The notes beneath the pieces were generated by a model. It ran no database searches and was not told where the DNA came from. It saw only the letters and a list, made by a program, of their open reading frames with translations. Positions 28,804 to 38,443 of a DNA stretch of 64,000 bases are shown here, piece after piece. The stretch's first letter is position 1; every line of letters begins with the position of its first letter. The translations under genes and the position numbers were made by a program. The stretch spans positions 4,340,001 to 4,404,000 of the forward strand of contig NZ_CP101134.1 in NCBI RefSeq assembly GCF_024296865.1. The letters are read 5' to 3'. Source of the stretch: Sphingobacterium sp. LZ7M1 (lineage in GTDB: Bacteria; Bacteroidota; Bacteroidia; Sphingobacteriales; Sphingobacteriaceae).

Positions 28804-30948
28804 ATGAAACCATTAATAGCCCTAGTCCTGTTCATCCTTATTTCCACGAGTTCAAAGGCACAAATCATTAGCGGAAAAGTAATTAACACGAAAAGAAAGC
28901 CTATTTCTAATGTAAATGTTTTTATAGTCGGCAGTTATGACGGAGCATCAACAGACTCCCTTGGTGGATTTTCTTTCAAGACTGAAACAACAGGAAAACA
29001 AGTTTTGCAATTCAGTTCGGTTGATTACATAGGCAAATCTCTTGAAATTGAGATTGTAGACAATCTTTTTATCGAAGTCAGCATGGCTGCAGAGGACAAT
29101 CAGATCGAGGCAGTGACGGTCAGGGCAGGGCAGTTGAGCGTTGGGAACCAGAACGGCGCAGTTCTTTCACCGTTGGATATCGTAACGACAGCGGGGAGCA
29201 TGGGAAATATTGTGGCGGCCTTAGGAAAATTACCTGGAGCTCAGATTGCAGGGGAAAACGGCAGGCTAATGGTTCGGGGTGGCGATCCTAGCGAGACCCA
29301 GACTTACATCAATGGCATACTGGTCGGCCAGCCCTACACCGCATCAGCCAATGGCGTTCCGGTTCGTGGCCGCTTCTCCCCTTTCCTTTTCAAAGGGACC
29401 AACTTCTCCACAGGAGGTTATGGTGCGGAGTTTGGAAATGCTCTTTCAGGAATACTGAATCTGACAAGCTCCCAGGTTATTGAAGAGCCTAAAACTGAAC
29501 TTTCCTTTTCTACAGTGGGTCTAGGGCTGAGCAATTCGCAGAAATGGGGAAACAGTTCCCTGAGCCTAAATGCCAGTTATACCAATCTCAAGCCATATAA
29601 CAGCTTAATCAACCAGAACATTACTTGGCATAAACCTTATGAGCAAGCTTCTGGAGAGGCCATCTTCAGAAACAAGGGCAAACATCATTTTTTTAATCTC
29701 TATGCATCGTTTGCTGCTGAAGACTTCAGTTTTACGGATTATAGCGTTCAATATTCCCAGGATATCAAAACTGCGATCAAGTCCAACAACTATTATCTGA
29801 ACAGCAATTTAGTGTATTATCTGCCTTCAAACTGGAAATTGGAAACAGGTTTAGGGATAAGCTATCTAGACCGCAGCTTGCATTTCCATGAATTCACCAT
29901 ACCAACAAAGGAAAAAGGGAGCCATGCTAAGGCCTTGTTCAAGAAGAATGCGAATCGATGGAATTTCATGTTTGGAGCAGAACATTTTTACAATGCGGTC
30001 GATGAAAAGTTCCAGCAAAACAAAGACAATCCCTTTTCTTACGGATTCAATCGGTCTAATGCAGCTGTATTCACGGAAGGACAATATAGGCTGTTTTCAA
30101 AAATGACCTTAGACCTTGGCTTGAGATATGTAGACAACTTCAAAAACCAGCGTTTTCTGGAGCCAAGGGCAGCATTGGCTTATATTCCATCAACAAACCA
30201 CATGCTTTCTCTCTCCTATGGCAAATATCATCAGGATCCTAATCCGGACATTTTCAAGTTCGACACAGACCTGAAATGGCAATCAGCAGAACATTATATT
30301 TTCAACTACACCTTCAATCAAAAAGGGCAGATGCTGCGCTTAGAAGGCTTCCTAAAAAACTATCACGACCTAATTACCTATAACAGCTTAATTCCGCAAT
30401 ACAACTCAACCTTTGCCAACAATGGCTACGGAAAAGTAAAGGGAATCGACTTTTTCTGGAAGGATAGCAATACCATCCCGAACCTTCAATATTGGATATC
30501 TTACTCCTATACCGACCCCAAGAAACTCGAAAGGAACTACGAATATGCCGTGCAGCCAAGTTATTTGGCCAAGCATTACTTCTCCATCGTTGGTAAATAT
30601 TGGGTATCCAGCTGGCGATCCCAGGTTGGCCTGACAAATACCTACATTTCAGGAAGACCATATAACAATCCCAACCTAAGCGGATTTATGCAATCGATGA
30701 CCAAAGCTCAAAATGACCTATCTTTCAGTTGGTCATTTCTATTGACCCAGCAAAAAATCCTTTTTTTCTCTATCACCAATATCTTGGGAAACAAACCCAT
30801 CTATGGTTATGAGTATAGCCCATCTCGCAACGCTACAGGACAGTTCGAAGGGCGTGCCATGATTCCAACCGCCAAAAGATTTGCATTTGTAGGCTTCTTT
30901 TGGACCATCAGCAAGAACAAAAAAGACAACCAATTGGATCAATTATAA
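28804..30948 (+). CDS. TonB-dependent outer membrane receptor
   Basis: A 714-residue receptor. Signal peptide to about residue 20, then a carboxypeptidase-D-like N-domain (IISGKVINTKRKPISNVNVFIVG..), a plug (about 95-215, with GQLSVGNQ, LPGAQIAGENGRLMVRGGDPSETQTYINGILVG) and a beta-barrel ending in aromatic FVGFFWTISK. The plug is compact and the protein is smaller than SusC-type receptors, closer to siderophore or vitamin receptors. Substrate unknown. Downstream genes on the same strand encode a TPR protein and a LytS/LytTR pair. Confidence 0.9.
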   Translation: MKPLIALVLFILISTSSKAQIISGKVINTKRKPISNVNVFIVGSYDGASTDSLGGFSFKTETTGKQVLQFSSVDYIGKSLEIEIVDNLFIEVSMAAEDNQIEAVTVRAGQLSVGNQNGAVLSPLDIVTTAGSMGNIVAALGKLPGAQIAGENGRLMVRGGDPSETQTYINGILVGQPYTASANGVPVRGRFSPFLFKGTNFSTGGYGAEFGNALSGILNLTSSQVIEEPKTELSFSTVGLGLSNSQKWGNSSLSLNASYTNLKPYNSLINQNITWHKPYEQASGEAIFRNKGKHHFFNLYASFAAEDFSFTDYSVQYSQDIKTAIKSNNYYLNSNLVYYLPSNWKLETGLGISYLDRSLHFHEFTIPTKEKGSHAKALFKKNANRWNFMFGAEHFYNAVDEKFQQNKDNPFSYGFNRSNAAVFTEGQYRLFSKMTLDLGLRYVDNFKNQRFLEPRAALAYIPSTNHMLSLSYGKYHQDPNPDIFKFDTDLKWQSAEHYIFNYTFNQKGQMLRLEGFLKNYHDLITYNSLIPQYNSTFANNGYGKVKGIDFFWKDSNTIPNLQYWISYSYTDPKKLERNYEYAVQPSYLAKHYFSIVGKYWVSSWRSQVGLTNTYISGRPYNNPNLSGFMQSMTKAQNDLSFSWSFLLTQQKILFFSITNILGNKPIYGYEYSPSRNATGQFEGRAMIPTAKRFAFVGFFWTISKNKKDNQLDQL

Positions 30949-31040
30949 CCGTTCATCCAGTGAATTCAACAGTTCATCCCATTGGATTTTATGAGAAACC
31001 TCAAAAAACTGATTTTTATATAAACTAAAATATACACGAC

Positions 31041-31655
31041 ATGAAAACTTTAATCTGCACTTTATTGACATTAATTAGTTTTTCCGTATTTGCACAAGGC
31101 AATTATGAAAAAGCAATGGGTGAAGCCCTTCAGGCATGGAAAGATGGCAAGGTAAAGGAAGCAAGTGCTCAATTTGAGAGAATAGCACAAGTAGAAAAAG
31201 ACAACTGGATTCCAAAATACTACCAGGCACTGACCTTGGTGACAAGCTCTTTTCATCTGCAAGATGAGACGGAAAAGGCTAACGCATTAAAGAAAATCGG
31301 TGAATTAATTCCGAAAGACGAGAAAGACCTCAATTCAGAATGGTTGGTTGTAAGGGCATTGGCTACCACCTCCGATATGATTACCGACCCTATGAGCAAA
31401 GCCGCTATCTTGAGCCCTTCTATCATGGCTGATTATGAAACTGCAATCAAGATGGATCCTAATAATCCACGTGCTATCATTGGATTAGCTGAATTCAGCA
31501 TGCAATCAAAGAAATTTATGGGCGGCGACACCAAGGAGGAATGTGAAAGTATTCAAAAAGCATTACCTTTATTTGACACTAAAAAAACTGAGCCTGCCTT
31601 CTATCCTTCATGGGGAAAAGAAAGAGCAGAGGCACTCCTAAAAGAATGTAAATAA
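31041..31655 (+). CDS. Secreted TPR-like protein
   Basis: A 204-residue protein with signal peptide (cleaved near VFAQ) and a TPR-like helical array: NYEKAMGEALQAWKDGKVKEASAQFERIAQVEKDNWIPKYYQALTL and YETAIKMDPNNPRAIIGLAEFSMQSKKFM. Likely periplasmic. It lies 7 bases upstream of the LytS-type kinase, suggesting one transcript. Function unknown. Confidence 0.8.
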   Translation: MKTLICTLLTLISFSVFAQGNYEKAMGEALQAWKDGKVKEASAQFERIAQVEKDNWIPKYYQALTLVTSSFHLQDETEKANALKKIGELIPKDEKDLNSEWLVVRALATTSDMITDPMSKAAILSPSIMADYETAIKMDPNNPRAIIGLAEFSMQSKKFMGGDTKEECESIQKALPLFDTKKTEPAFYPSWGKERAEALLKECK

Positions 31656-31662
31656 ACACTAA

Positions 31663-32694
31663 ATGAAGCAATTTCTAAGATCCATCATCTTGGCAGTAAT
31701 CATCAGTTTGGCGATCTACAGCAGCATTGCCATCTATGTACTGTTCCATACAGGGAGCTTAGAAATGTCTTTTATCAAAGCTCCAGAATCCATTGCAGGC
31801 ATTTCTTACGGCATCTTTCTGTTCTTATCCGGAAGCTCCTCAAGCCGCATATTAAACCATTTTATTCCCGATAAAACCAAAGTTTTCAATCGGGTTTTCG
31901 GTTTCATCATCCTTACCAGCATCCAAGCGCCAATCGTTATTTTCATCATCAACATGCTGATATCAAAACTGATGCTGAATAAAACTTTCAGTGAGTTTGT
32001 ATCCGATGAAAATTGGTTTGCCTACATCCCTTTGACCATAATATCCATCCTGATTGGATTAGGATTCTATGCCTTCTACTATTTCAAACAATTCAAGAAC
32101 AAACAGATTGCACAACAGAAAAAGATTGCTGGGGAGGCAACGGCTCAACTCGAATCGTTAAAAAACCAGATTGACCCCCACTTTCTTTTCAACAGCCTGA
32201 ACGTGCTGATCGGCTTGATCGAGGAAGATCAAAAGAACGCTATTGCATACACCAAATCGCTCTCCAAGATCTATCGCTATATCCTTGAGCATAAGGACAA
32301 TGAATATGTTAGCATCAAGCAGGAACTGGAATTTGCAAACAACTATATTTCCCTACTTCAAATCCGTTTTGAAGATGCCATAGAATACAAAATGGAAGTG
32401 CAAAACCTTCAGGAAAACGAGTTTACAATCCCCCTTGCCTTACAGCTCCTATTAGAAAACTGTATACAGCACAATAAGGCCACTGAACAAAATCCATTGA
32501 AGATTAAAATCTTTCAAGAAGGCGATTTACTGGTTGTAGAGAACAATCTTCAAGAAAAAGAAAACAAAAGCTCCTCTACCAAGGTTGGACTCAAAAACAT
32601 CAGGGAGCGATATCTCCTGACAAGCAAGAAGGATATCCAAATCATCAAATCCGAAGAGAAATTCACCGTTAAATTGCCAATCCTAGTTTCATGA
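31663..32694 (+). CDS. LytS/YehU-type sensor histidine kinase
   Basis: A 343-residue membrane kinase: four hydrophobic helices in residues 5-145, then the His_kinase domain with phospho-acceptor His173 in IDPHFLFNSLN and the ATPase part PLALQLLLENCIQHN plus VGLKNIRERY. No periplasmic sensor domain is visible. The stop overlaps the start of the response regulator by 4 bases (ATGA), so the two are translationally coupled. Confidence 0.92.
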   Translation: MKQFLRSIILAVIISLAIYSSIAIYVLFHTGSLEMSFIKAPESIAGISYGIFLFLSGSSSSRILNHFIPDKTKVFNRVFGFIILTSIQAPIVIFIINMLISKLMLNKTFSEFVSDENWFAYIPLTIISILIGLGFYAFYYFKQFKNKQIAQQKKIAGEATAQLESLKNQIDPHFLFNSLNVLIGLIEEDQKNAIAYTKSLSKIYRYILEHKDNEYVSIKQELEFANNYISLLQIRFEDAIEYKMEVQNLQENEFTIPLALQLLLENCIQHNKATEQNPLKIKIFQEGDLLVVENNLQEKENKSSSTKVGLKNIRERYLLTSKKDIQIIKSEEKFTVKLPILVS

Positions 32695-33446
32695 AAGATT
32701 ACCGAACCCTAATTATTGAAGATGAAAAACCTGCAGCCAGGCTATTATCCAGGAAATTGAACAGCATAGGGATACAGGCCATCGAGATGCTGCACTCGGT
32801 TGAACAGGCAAGAAAATGGTTTATGGAAAATCAGGCTCCAGACCTCATCTTTCTGGATATCCAACTATCTGATGGCTTGTCTTTTGAGATTTTTGATGGA
32901 TTGGAAATCAATAGCGCCATTATCTTTACTACTGCCTATGATGAATTTGCTATCCGTGCGTTTAAGTTGAACAGCGTCGATTATCTCTTGAAACCGATTG
33001 CCGAAGAAGAACTTGAAATTGCAATTGGTAAGTTTGAACGATTAAGGAATCAGCAGCCCAGCATCGATTTACAGCAAATAAAAAAGCTGATCAGTCCCGA
33101 TAAAAATCAATATAAGACCAGATTTAGCATCAAGGTAGGCAATAACATCAAATTGATCCCCATTGAAGAAATCGAATGTTTCTTTTCAGAAAACAAGGGC
33201 ACATACGCCTATTGCGACAATAACAGCCAATATCTATTGGACCAAACATTGGAACAGATCGAAACAGTTTTGGACCCTGATAAATTCTTCCGGATAAGCA
33301 GAGGAAACATCGTGAACATCAATTCCATTCAGAGCATATCGGTCCATTCGAGTTCCCGACTGCGGGTACAACTGAACAACTGCCCTTCACAGGAACTTAT
33401 CGTAAGCCGAGAAAGAGTCAGCGACTTTAAAGAATGGTTGGAATAA
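32691..33446 (+). CDS. LytTR family response regulator
   Basis: A 251-residue regulator: receiver domain (residues 1-120) with acidic pocket IIEDEKPA, phospho-acceptor Asp56 in LIFLDIQLSDG and Lys in YLLKPI, followed by a LytTR DNA-binding domain (150-251; FSIKVGNNIKLIPIEEIECFFSENKGTYAYC). Partner of the overlapping kinase. Target genes are not evident; LytTR boxes were not identified. Confidence 0.93.
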   Translation: MKDYRTLIIEDEKPAARLLSRKLNSIGIQAIEMLHSVEQARKWFMENQAPDLIFLDIQLSDGLSFEIFDGLEINSAIIFTTAYDEFAIRAFKLNSVDYLLKPIAEEELEIAIGKFERLRNQQPSIDLQQIKKLISPDKNQYKTRFSIKVGNNIKLIPIEEIECFFSENKGTYAYCDNNSQYLLDQTLEQIETVLDPDKFFRISRGNIVNINSIQSISVHSSSRLRVQLNNCPSQELIVSRERVSDFKEWLE

Positions 33447-33448
33447 CC

Positions 33449-33919
33449 TTAGTACAGGTGGAATTTCAAGGGAATATTAAGGCCAACGCCAAAGGTAAAC
33501 CCATCGATTGGCTTAAAATTTTCTTTGGTATTGATATCAAATCCATAGCCAGCTGAAAGTTCTAGAATAGAAAAAACGCTGATCCCTGCCTTAGCCGTAG
33601 CGGTATACGGGGTAATTTCCCCCTTGATGAATGGCCAAACCGCAACGTTATTGAGGTAATATGTAACGCCAAATTCAGGGATTACATTAGACTGATCCAT
33701 CATCCAAGTAAAGTTGGCACCAGCATCAAACTTGATGTACTGAGATTGGTTCGGCGCAAATAACCCCCAAGCTGACGCTTTCAAGAAGTTACCGCTCTGA
33801 TATTGGTAACCGATGGAAGGACCAAAAATCCAACCATCTGCTTTCCTGCTCTTTTCTTGCGAAAAGCCAGCTTGCTCCCCTAAAAACAACATGACAAGGA
33901 CTATTAGGATTTTTCTCAT
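33449..33919 (-). CDS. Secreted outer-membrane beta-barrel-like protein
   Basis: A 156-residue protein with signal peptide (cleaved after GFSQ) and alternating beta strands rich in Gly and aromatics (SIGYQYQSGNFLKASAWGLF, FDAGANFTWMMDQSNVIPEFGVTYYL, GLNIPLKFHLY). The ending of alternating hydrophobic and aromatic residues suggests a small barrel. Not assigned to a family. Convergent with the LytTR gene. Confidence 0.65.
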   Translation of the reverse strand: MRKILIVLVMLFLGEQAGFSQEKSRKADGWIFGPSIGYQYQSGNFLKASAWGLFAPNQSQYIKFDAGANFTWMMDQSNVIPEFGVTYYLNNVAVWPFIKGEITPYTATAKAGISVFSILELSAGYGFDINTKENFKPIDGFTFGVGLNIPLKFHLY

Positions 33920-34344
33920 ATATCTTTAATCTATTTTAATTGTTAACAGAACAAATTTCATTGTTTTTTGTTATTTTTAAAAAGTATTATCAAAATCACA
34001 CAAAACTATTTGCAATTGCTAGGAATAGTTGGCTAAACATTTGTTTTTCAATACTATTCCGCCACACACTTTCTGTAACCAAACTTATTTTAACAAATAA
34101 CAATTAATTTAACATTACAGATTTCTTAACAGGGTATTAATATCAAAGAAGTAACTTTCGACAGGTTAAACCACTAGCATTCAAAGAGTTTAACCCAACA
34201 TGTCGATACATCTTATTTTTATCTCCCTATAGAAGACAAAATAAAAACAAGGTTTGGCCGTTTATTTGAGTACTAGACCCTAAACCATTCTTTTCTGGGA
34301 TGATGTTTAATTAATTAATTCACAAAACTATTTGAAACTATTGT
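33920..34344. other. Long AT-rich intergenic region with two hairpins
   Basis: No gene found. It contains an 8-bp inverted repeat (34022-34029 with 34053-34060) and a longer interrupted stem (34158-34171 with 34188-34206). Both could be parts of an RNA leader or a small RNA, but no promoter with both elements was seen. Confidence 0.5.
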
Positions 34345-34539
34345 ATGAAAATTATTAGTTTAAAAACGACTGCTATGAGTCAATCTCACCCCTTATGTCC
34401 TCATTGTGGAGAAGCATATCTCTACTCTCGAGTTCGTAGACCGTGGTGGGTCAAGTCATTTTTGTTTTTCTTGCCGGTCAAGAGGTATTCGTGCAATCAA
34501 TGCCATAAATCCTCTTATGTATTACGCGAAAGAGATTAA
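34345..34539 (+). CDS. Small zinc-ribbon protein
   Basis: A 64-residue protein with two CxxC knuckles, CPHC near residue 18 and CNQC near residue 50, and a basic, aromatic middle (RVRRPWWVKSFLFFLPVKRY). The spacing fits a zinc ribbon. A second ATG at 34375 gives a shorter form starting MSQSHPLCPHCGE. Not identified; presence as a gene rests on the paired CxxC. Confidence 0.6.
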   Translation: MKIISLKTTAMSQSHPLCPHCGEAYLYSRVRRPWWVKSFLFFLPVKRYSCNQCHKSSYVLRERD

Positions 34540-34755
34540 TGAGTTATCACACTAGCGCTCGTTAAATCCTTACAATCAAACTTTCTATTATCTATTTATT
34601 GTCAGACCGATTCTCAGATTAATCCATCGCCTGGTGCTTGATCTTCAGATTAGTCTTCGATCAATACTCTAGAGTCCAATTTGCTGAATTCACTATCTCA
34701 GCTTTCAGCATAAAATCACCCAAAATGATGGGATTGGGGATAGTTTTGCCAAAGC

Positions 34756-35778
34756 TTATTTTGGTTGTTCCAACATCAATTCATCGATAGCTTCCTCCAA
34801 CTTCTTATACGGATGTTTATGGATTATGAATTTGTGCTTCCCTTCTACCGATGGTTCCCAATAATTTGCCCCATCCTTTTCAGTCTTCATCGTCCCAGGT
34901 CCACTTACATAAAAGTACTTTTCAGGATTTTCAGCAGCAATAAGCACAGCTGTCTGATCCCATGAACTCCTTGCCTTTACCGCTTCCTTGGCATAGCTCG
35001 CTAAATTGATCTGATAACCAACAGAAACAGGACTGCTTTCCAGCTTTTTTCCTGCTATTAGGCCTCCCGTTTTGATCTTGTCCCCTATTTCAAACCCTGA
35101 GAACAAGATTGGTTTTGGAAAATGCTCGAAGGCATAAACCCCAGATTCAGCATCCTTGTGGACATTAAACTCCTTGCCTTGCGGAAAGCCCCCTGCCATC
35201 GCCACCCAATTCTTCACTTTTTTCTTCACCAACTCCATCCCATTTAGATTGGAATATTTATCTGCTTTTGACTGCAAAAGATCACTGATATTCGTTATAA
35301 ACCCAACGGTGACTATCGTGACGCTATTATCCGGCTGTTCTGCCAATACCTTTCTATAAATCGAAACTGAAGGTTCATACTTCTTAGTCAAGAGCTCTGG
35401 AGCGAACTTTTTGATGATCTGTTCATTCCAATTGTTTGCCGCCGTAAAATTGGGAGCCAAGGGGCTATAAGTCTGTCCAACGGGAATATCCCCACGTTTA
35501 AAATATCTGTTGTAAACCTCGATGGTCCCGGGAATGTCCTTATGGGCATCGGAAGAAACCGTAGCCAAAATTTCTACCTTGCCTTGATTGGCAAAAGCAT
35601 GTAACAGTGCAATGGCTCCGATATCATCATAATCCGGCCCCATATCCGTATCAAATATGATCTTAACTTTAGCAGAATCTGTTGGAAATGGTTTGGAAAG
35701 CACAGTATATTGTGCAATAAAAATGAACAAGAAGGAAATAAGGAATGTTTTTAAATTAAAGATAGTTGTAATTCTCAT
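34756..35778 (-). CDS. Exported nucleoside hydrolase family protein
   Basis: A 340-residue protein with a signal peptide and the inosine-uridine hydrolase core: IIFDTDMGPDYDDIGAIAL (Ca-binding Asp cluster, DTDxGxDxDD), EILATVSS, TIVTVGFITNISDLL and WVAMAGGFPQGKEFNVHKDAES. The family splits the N-glycosidic bond of nucleosides or related N-ribosides. The signal peptide puts it in the periplasm or outside, so it would act on external nucleosides. Monocistronic. Confidence 0.88.
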   Translation of the reverse strand: MRITTIFNLKTFLISFLFIFIAQYTVLSKPFPTDSAKVKIIFDTDMGPDYDDIGAIALLHAFANQGKVEILATVSSDAHKDIPGTIEVYNRYFKRGDIPVGQTYSPLAPNFTAANNWNEQIIKKFAPELLTKKYEPSVSIYRKVLAEQPDNSVTIVTVGFITNISDLLQSKADKYSNLNGMELVKKKVKNWVAMAGGFPQGKEFNVHKDAESGVYAFEHFPKPILFSGFEIGDKIKTGGLIAGKKLESSPVSVGYQINLASYAKEAVKARSSWDQTAVLIAAENPEKYFYVSGPGTMKTEKDGANYWEPSVEGKHKFIIHKHPYKKLEEAIDELMLEQPK

Positions 35779-35949
35779 GGTATAGGTTTTAGAAGGACAA
35801 TTCAGATTTTCATAAGCATTTGCTCATTTAAGTTAATGAAATTATCACAAAATCCAGATTCAAAACATTTTAACAAATAACGTAGCGGAATGAAAATAAT
35901 AGTCGTTTCTTAAAAACGAGATTATCCTCGGACCAATAAACACGTAATT

Positions 35950-36564
35950 ATGAAAAACCTACTCACCTTAATTTCTATGATGTTGCTGTTATTTTCCTGC
36001 AGCAAAGATGATTCCTTGTCCATTGACCACGAATCAGCCTATAAAAAGAGTCTAAAAAAATGGGAAAACTTCAAGTCTGAAAGCAATAACAGCTATACTT
36101 ATGTCATTGAAACTTATCGATTTTTTTCCTCACCACCCTCTAGGATCACTCTAACAGTAGAAAATGGAATATTAACGAATAGGAGCGGATATAAAATGGA
36201 TCTATTTGCGGTCCAACGGCCAGAGTCAGGCTGGACCAAAGAAAATATACGAGAAGCGTTGATTTCTACCAACATGGACAATGCACGAATCGAGGAGATG
36301 CTTACAGCCGATTTTATTGCCAATATGGATTGGGAAGAGGATCAAAATAATTTAGGAAAATATGACCCCAAGGATCTTGCGATGACCATCGACCAAATCT
36401 ATCAAAAAGCAAAAGACACCTGGTTGGTTCCAACCAAAGATAGCGAAGCCATCTTTGAAACGGACAATAAGGGAATAATCTCCTTGGTAGGGATAAAATT
36501 AAAACCTTATGAAGACGTTCCTTTCAATGGAGTCAGGATCGTATCGGTTACAGCATTAAAATAA
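35950..36564 (+). CDS. DUF6174-like lipoprotein
   Basis: A 204-residue lipoprotein with lipobox LLFSC (Cys near residue 18). The segment KKWENFKSESNNSYTYVIETYRFFSSPPSRITLTVENGILTNR fits the small DUF6174-like domain of secreted bacterial lipoproteins. The rest is a mixed alpha/beta region with no motif. Function unknown. Confidence 0.65.
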   Translation: MKNLLTLISMMLLLFSCSKDDSLSIDHESAYKKSLKKWENFKSESNNSYTYVIETYRFFSSPPSRITLTVENGILTNRSGYKMDLFAVQRPESGWTKENIREALISTNMDNARIEEMLTADFIANMDWEEDQNNLGKYDPKDLAMTIDQIYQKAKDTWLVPTKDSEAIFETDNKGIISLVGIKLKPYEDVPFNGVRIVSVTALK

Positions 36565-36565
36565 A

Positions 36566-36592
36566 AAAGCCATCAAACGGCCTTCTGGCTTC
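36566..36592. terminator. Weak hairpin after the lipoprotein gene
   Basis: AAGCCA pairs with TGGCTT around a 13-base loop, preceded by a run of A that would be a T-run on the minus strand. Weak on the plus strand. Confidence 0.35.
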
Positions 36593-36734
36593 CCTTTCTA
36601 TTCAATTTATATAATTTAAACAGCAATTCAACGCTATTGCTCCTCATTATATATAATTCCACAAACCCTTTATTTGATAGGCGTGGATCTTTCCTTCATC
36701 TTTGGTTTAGCGAGTACAATGGAGGAGAAATACA

Positions 36735-36992
36735 ATGAGAAAAATAAATCACAGAAAAGGATTGAATGTTTTTATTTTGATGGGTTCATTTCTTTTGACG
36801 GCATCGCAGGCACAATCCTTTAACTTTCAGAGCAGCCTAGAACGCATGGGTTCCAAAACCTTGATCTATTTTCAGGCTATAGGTGAACGGACCAACCAAT
36901 CACAGCATGAAAATGCAATGGAACAAAACCCAACGGAAAGGACTAGAAAAGTAAATTCATCTTTCGGATGGGAAATCACGAACTGTTTATAA
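36735..36992 (+). CDS. Small putative secreted protein
   Basis: An 85-residue ORF with a plausible signal peptide (basic start MRKINHRKG, hydrophobic core LNVFILMGSFLLTASQAQ) and a hydrophilic, Gln/Glu-rich remainder. It is not recognised. A strong bidirectional terminator just after it supports transcription through this region. Confidence 0.45.
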   Translation: MRKINHRKGLNVFILMGSFLLTASQAQSFNFQSSLERMGSKTLIYFQAIGERTNQSQHENAMEQNPTERTRKVNSSFGWEITNCL

Positions 36993-37006
36993 GTTAATTC
37001 ATAAAA

Positions 37007-37036
37007 ACAAAGGCCCCCAACTTTGGAGGCCTTTGT
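37007..37036. terminator. Bidirectional terminator
   Basis: ACAAAGGCC pairs with GGCCTTTGT, with an inner partly paired CCCAA/TTGGA. A-rich left flank and T-rich right flank. Between the small secreted protein and the convergent small membrane protein. Confidence 0.85.
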
Positions 37037-37052
37037 CTATTACCGTTTATGC

Positions 37053-37271
37053 TTATTTCTTTCCGCCACCTCTCAACAAGGCAACCAATAGCAAAATAAA
37101 GACAGCCCCTCCAACTACCCATACCCAAGGCTTTGAAAACATACCTTCATCTCCTTTGTCGATATCCACATTGATATCTAACCCTTTGTCCTGTGCCCAA
37201 GTTTGAAGAGACACAAACAACAGCATTAAAACTGCCATTGGACGAAACTTAATGATCCAATTTCCTTTCAT
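37053..37271 (-). CDS. Small membrane protein
   Basis: A 72-residue protein with an N-terminal signal-like segment (cleavage near TWAQ), a short acidic exported part (GLDINVDIDKGDEG) and one transmembrane helix (WVWVVGGAVFILLLVALL) followed by RGGGKK. This compact layout is common in Bacteroidota and has no known function. Confidence 0.7.
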   Translation of the reverse strand: MKGNWIIKFRPMAVLMLLFVSLQTWAQDKGLDINVDIDKGDEGMFSKPWVWVVGGAVFILLLVALLRGGGKK

Positions 37272-37566
37272 ATTTGATGTTTTAAAAGTTTATAATTTGT
37301 GTAATAACAGTTTGTGACAACAAATGTTTTTATTTAAAATAAACTACCTAAACGATAGACAACTATAGCCAAAAGTCAGCTATTTCACGATTTCCGACAA
37401 AATTTAAACTTCGGTTAATTTTATCCTGCGCCCGATGTAGTAAAAAATCGACATTTCTAAGTTTAGTATAGCTATATCACAATCGGAAGAAATAATATTA
37501 TCGAACTTTACATTATCAAATCATTATTAACTTAATTGGCTAACCGCCTTTATTACAATTACTACG

Positions 37567-38394
37567 ATGAATCCTTATCTTAATTCCCACAATCAAGATC
37601 TTATGGATTATGCTAGGAAGCATAAGGCCAAGTACAAGAATGCTAACCCATTCCCTTCTATTTCATTTGACAATTTCTTCAATCCAGATTTTTTAACTGA
37701 GGTATTAGAAGAATTCCCAGACCTTTCCAAAGGCAACAATATTGTCTATAATGATCCATTACAGAAAAAATTAGCAGGAAACGGAGAAGAACTTTTTGGT
37801 CCCAAAACCAAACTGTTGATGCATTTCTTGAATTCAGAACCTTTTTTGAATTTTGTTAAGGAAGTAACCAGTATTGATGAAACCCTATTTGGAGACCCTT
37901 ATTTCTCTGGAGCGGGTCTTCATGAAACCAAGCGTGGTGGTTTGTTAAAGGTACATGCCGATTTCAACAAGCACCCTATCAATGGTCTTGACCGTCGTGT
38001 AAACTTAATTGTTTACTTAAATAAAGATTGGAAAGATGAATATGGGGGTCATTTTGAACTTTGGGATGAAGAGATGAACGGTTGTGTGGATAAGTTTGCT
38101 CCGAATTTCAATTCCATTGCCATGTTTTCTACCACTTCGGTATCTTACCATGGCCTACCAAATCCTTTGAATTGCCCTGAGCACATGAGCCGGAAATCAT
38201 TGGCTTTATATTTTTATTCTTATGGAAGACCTGAGGCTGAAGCTGTCGCTTTCAAAGATGGCCACAATTCAATCTTCGTCAAAAGAAAAAATTCAAGCGA
38301 AGACTCTATGGCTTGGGATAATTATGATGAATCTAAAAGGAAAAAACCGATTCTAAAAAGAATCTATAATAAGATAGTAGCGCGATTATTGTAA
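37567..38394 (+). CDS. 2-oxoglutarate/Fe(II)-dependent oxygenase (prolyl 4-hydroxylase-like)
   Basis: A 275-residue cytoplasmic enzyme. The facial triad can be read as His130 and Asp132 in LLKVHADFN and His195 in SVSYHGLPNP, with Arg209 in SRKSLALY likely binding 2-oxoglutarate. The jelly-roll strands RRVNLIVYLNKDWKDEYGGHFELWD match the prolyl hydroxylase/Tpa1 group. Such enzymes often occur near surface polysaccharide genes, but none are adjacent here. Single gene, followed by a strong terminator. Confidence 0.87.
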   Translation: MNPYLNSHNQDLMDYARKHKAKYKNANPFPSISFDNFFNPDFLTEVLEEFPDLSKGNNIVYNDPLQKKLAGNGEELFGPKTKLLMHFLNSEPFLNFVKEVTSIDETLFGDPYFSGAGLHETKRGGLLKVHADFNKHPINGLDRRVNLIVYLNKDWKDEYGGHFELWDEEMNGCVDKFAPNFNSIAMFSTTSVSYHGLPNPLNCPEHMSRKSLALYFYSYGRPEAEAVAFKDGHNSIFVKRKNSSEDSMAWDNYDESKRKKPILKRIYNKIVARLL

Positions 38395-38397
38395 TTA

Positions 38398-38443
38398 AAC
38401 AATGGAGCTGATCAAGTCCTATCCTGATCAGCTCCGTTGTTTT
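38398..38443 (+). terminator. Rho-independent terminator
   Basis: Stem GGAGCTGATCA/TGATCAGCTCC extended by ACAAT/GTTGT, then TTTT. Confidence 0.92.

Noticed and set aside
33920..37566. CRISPR or prophage elements in the gaps
   Set aside because: No regularly spaced repeats, integrase, transposase or phage structural genes were seen here or elsewhere in the window.
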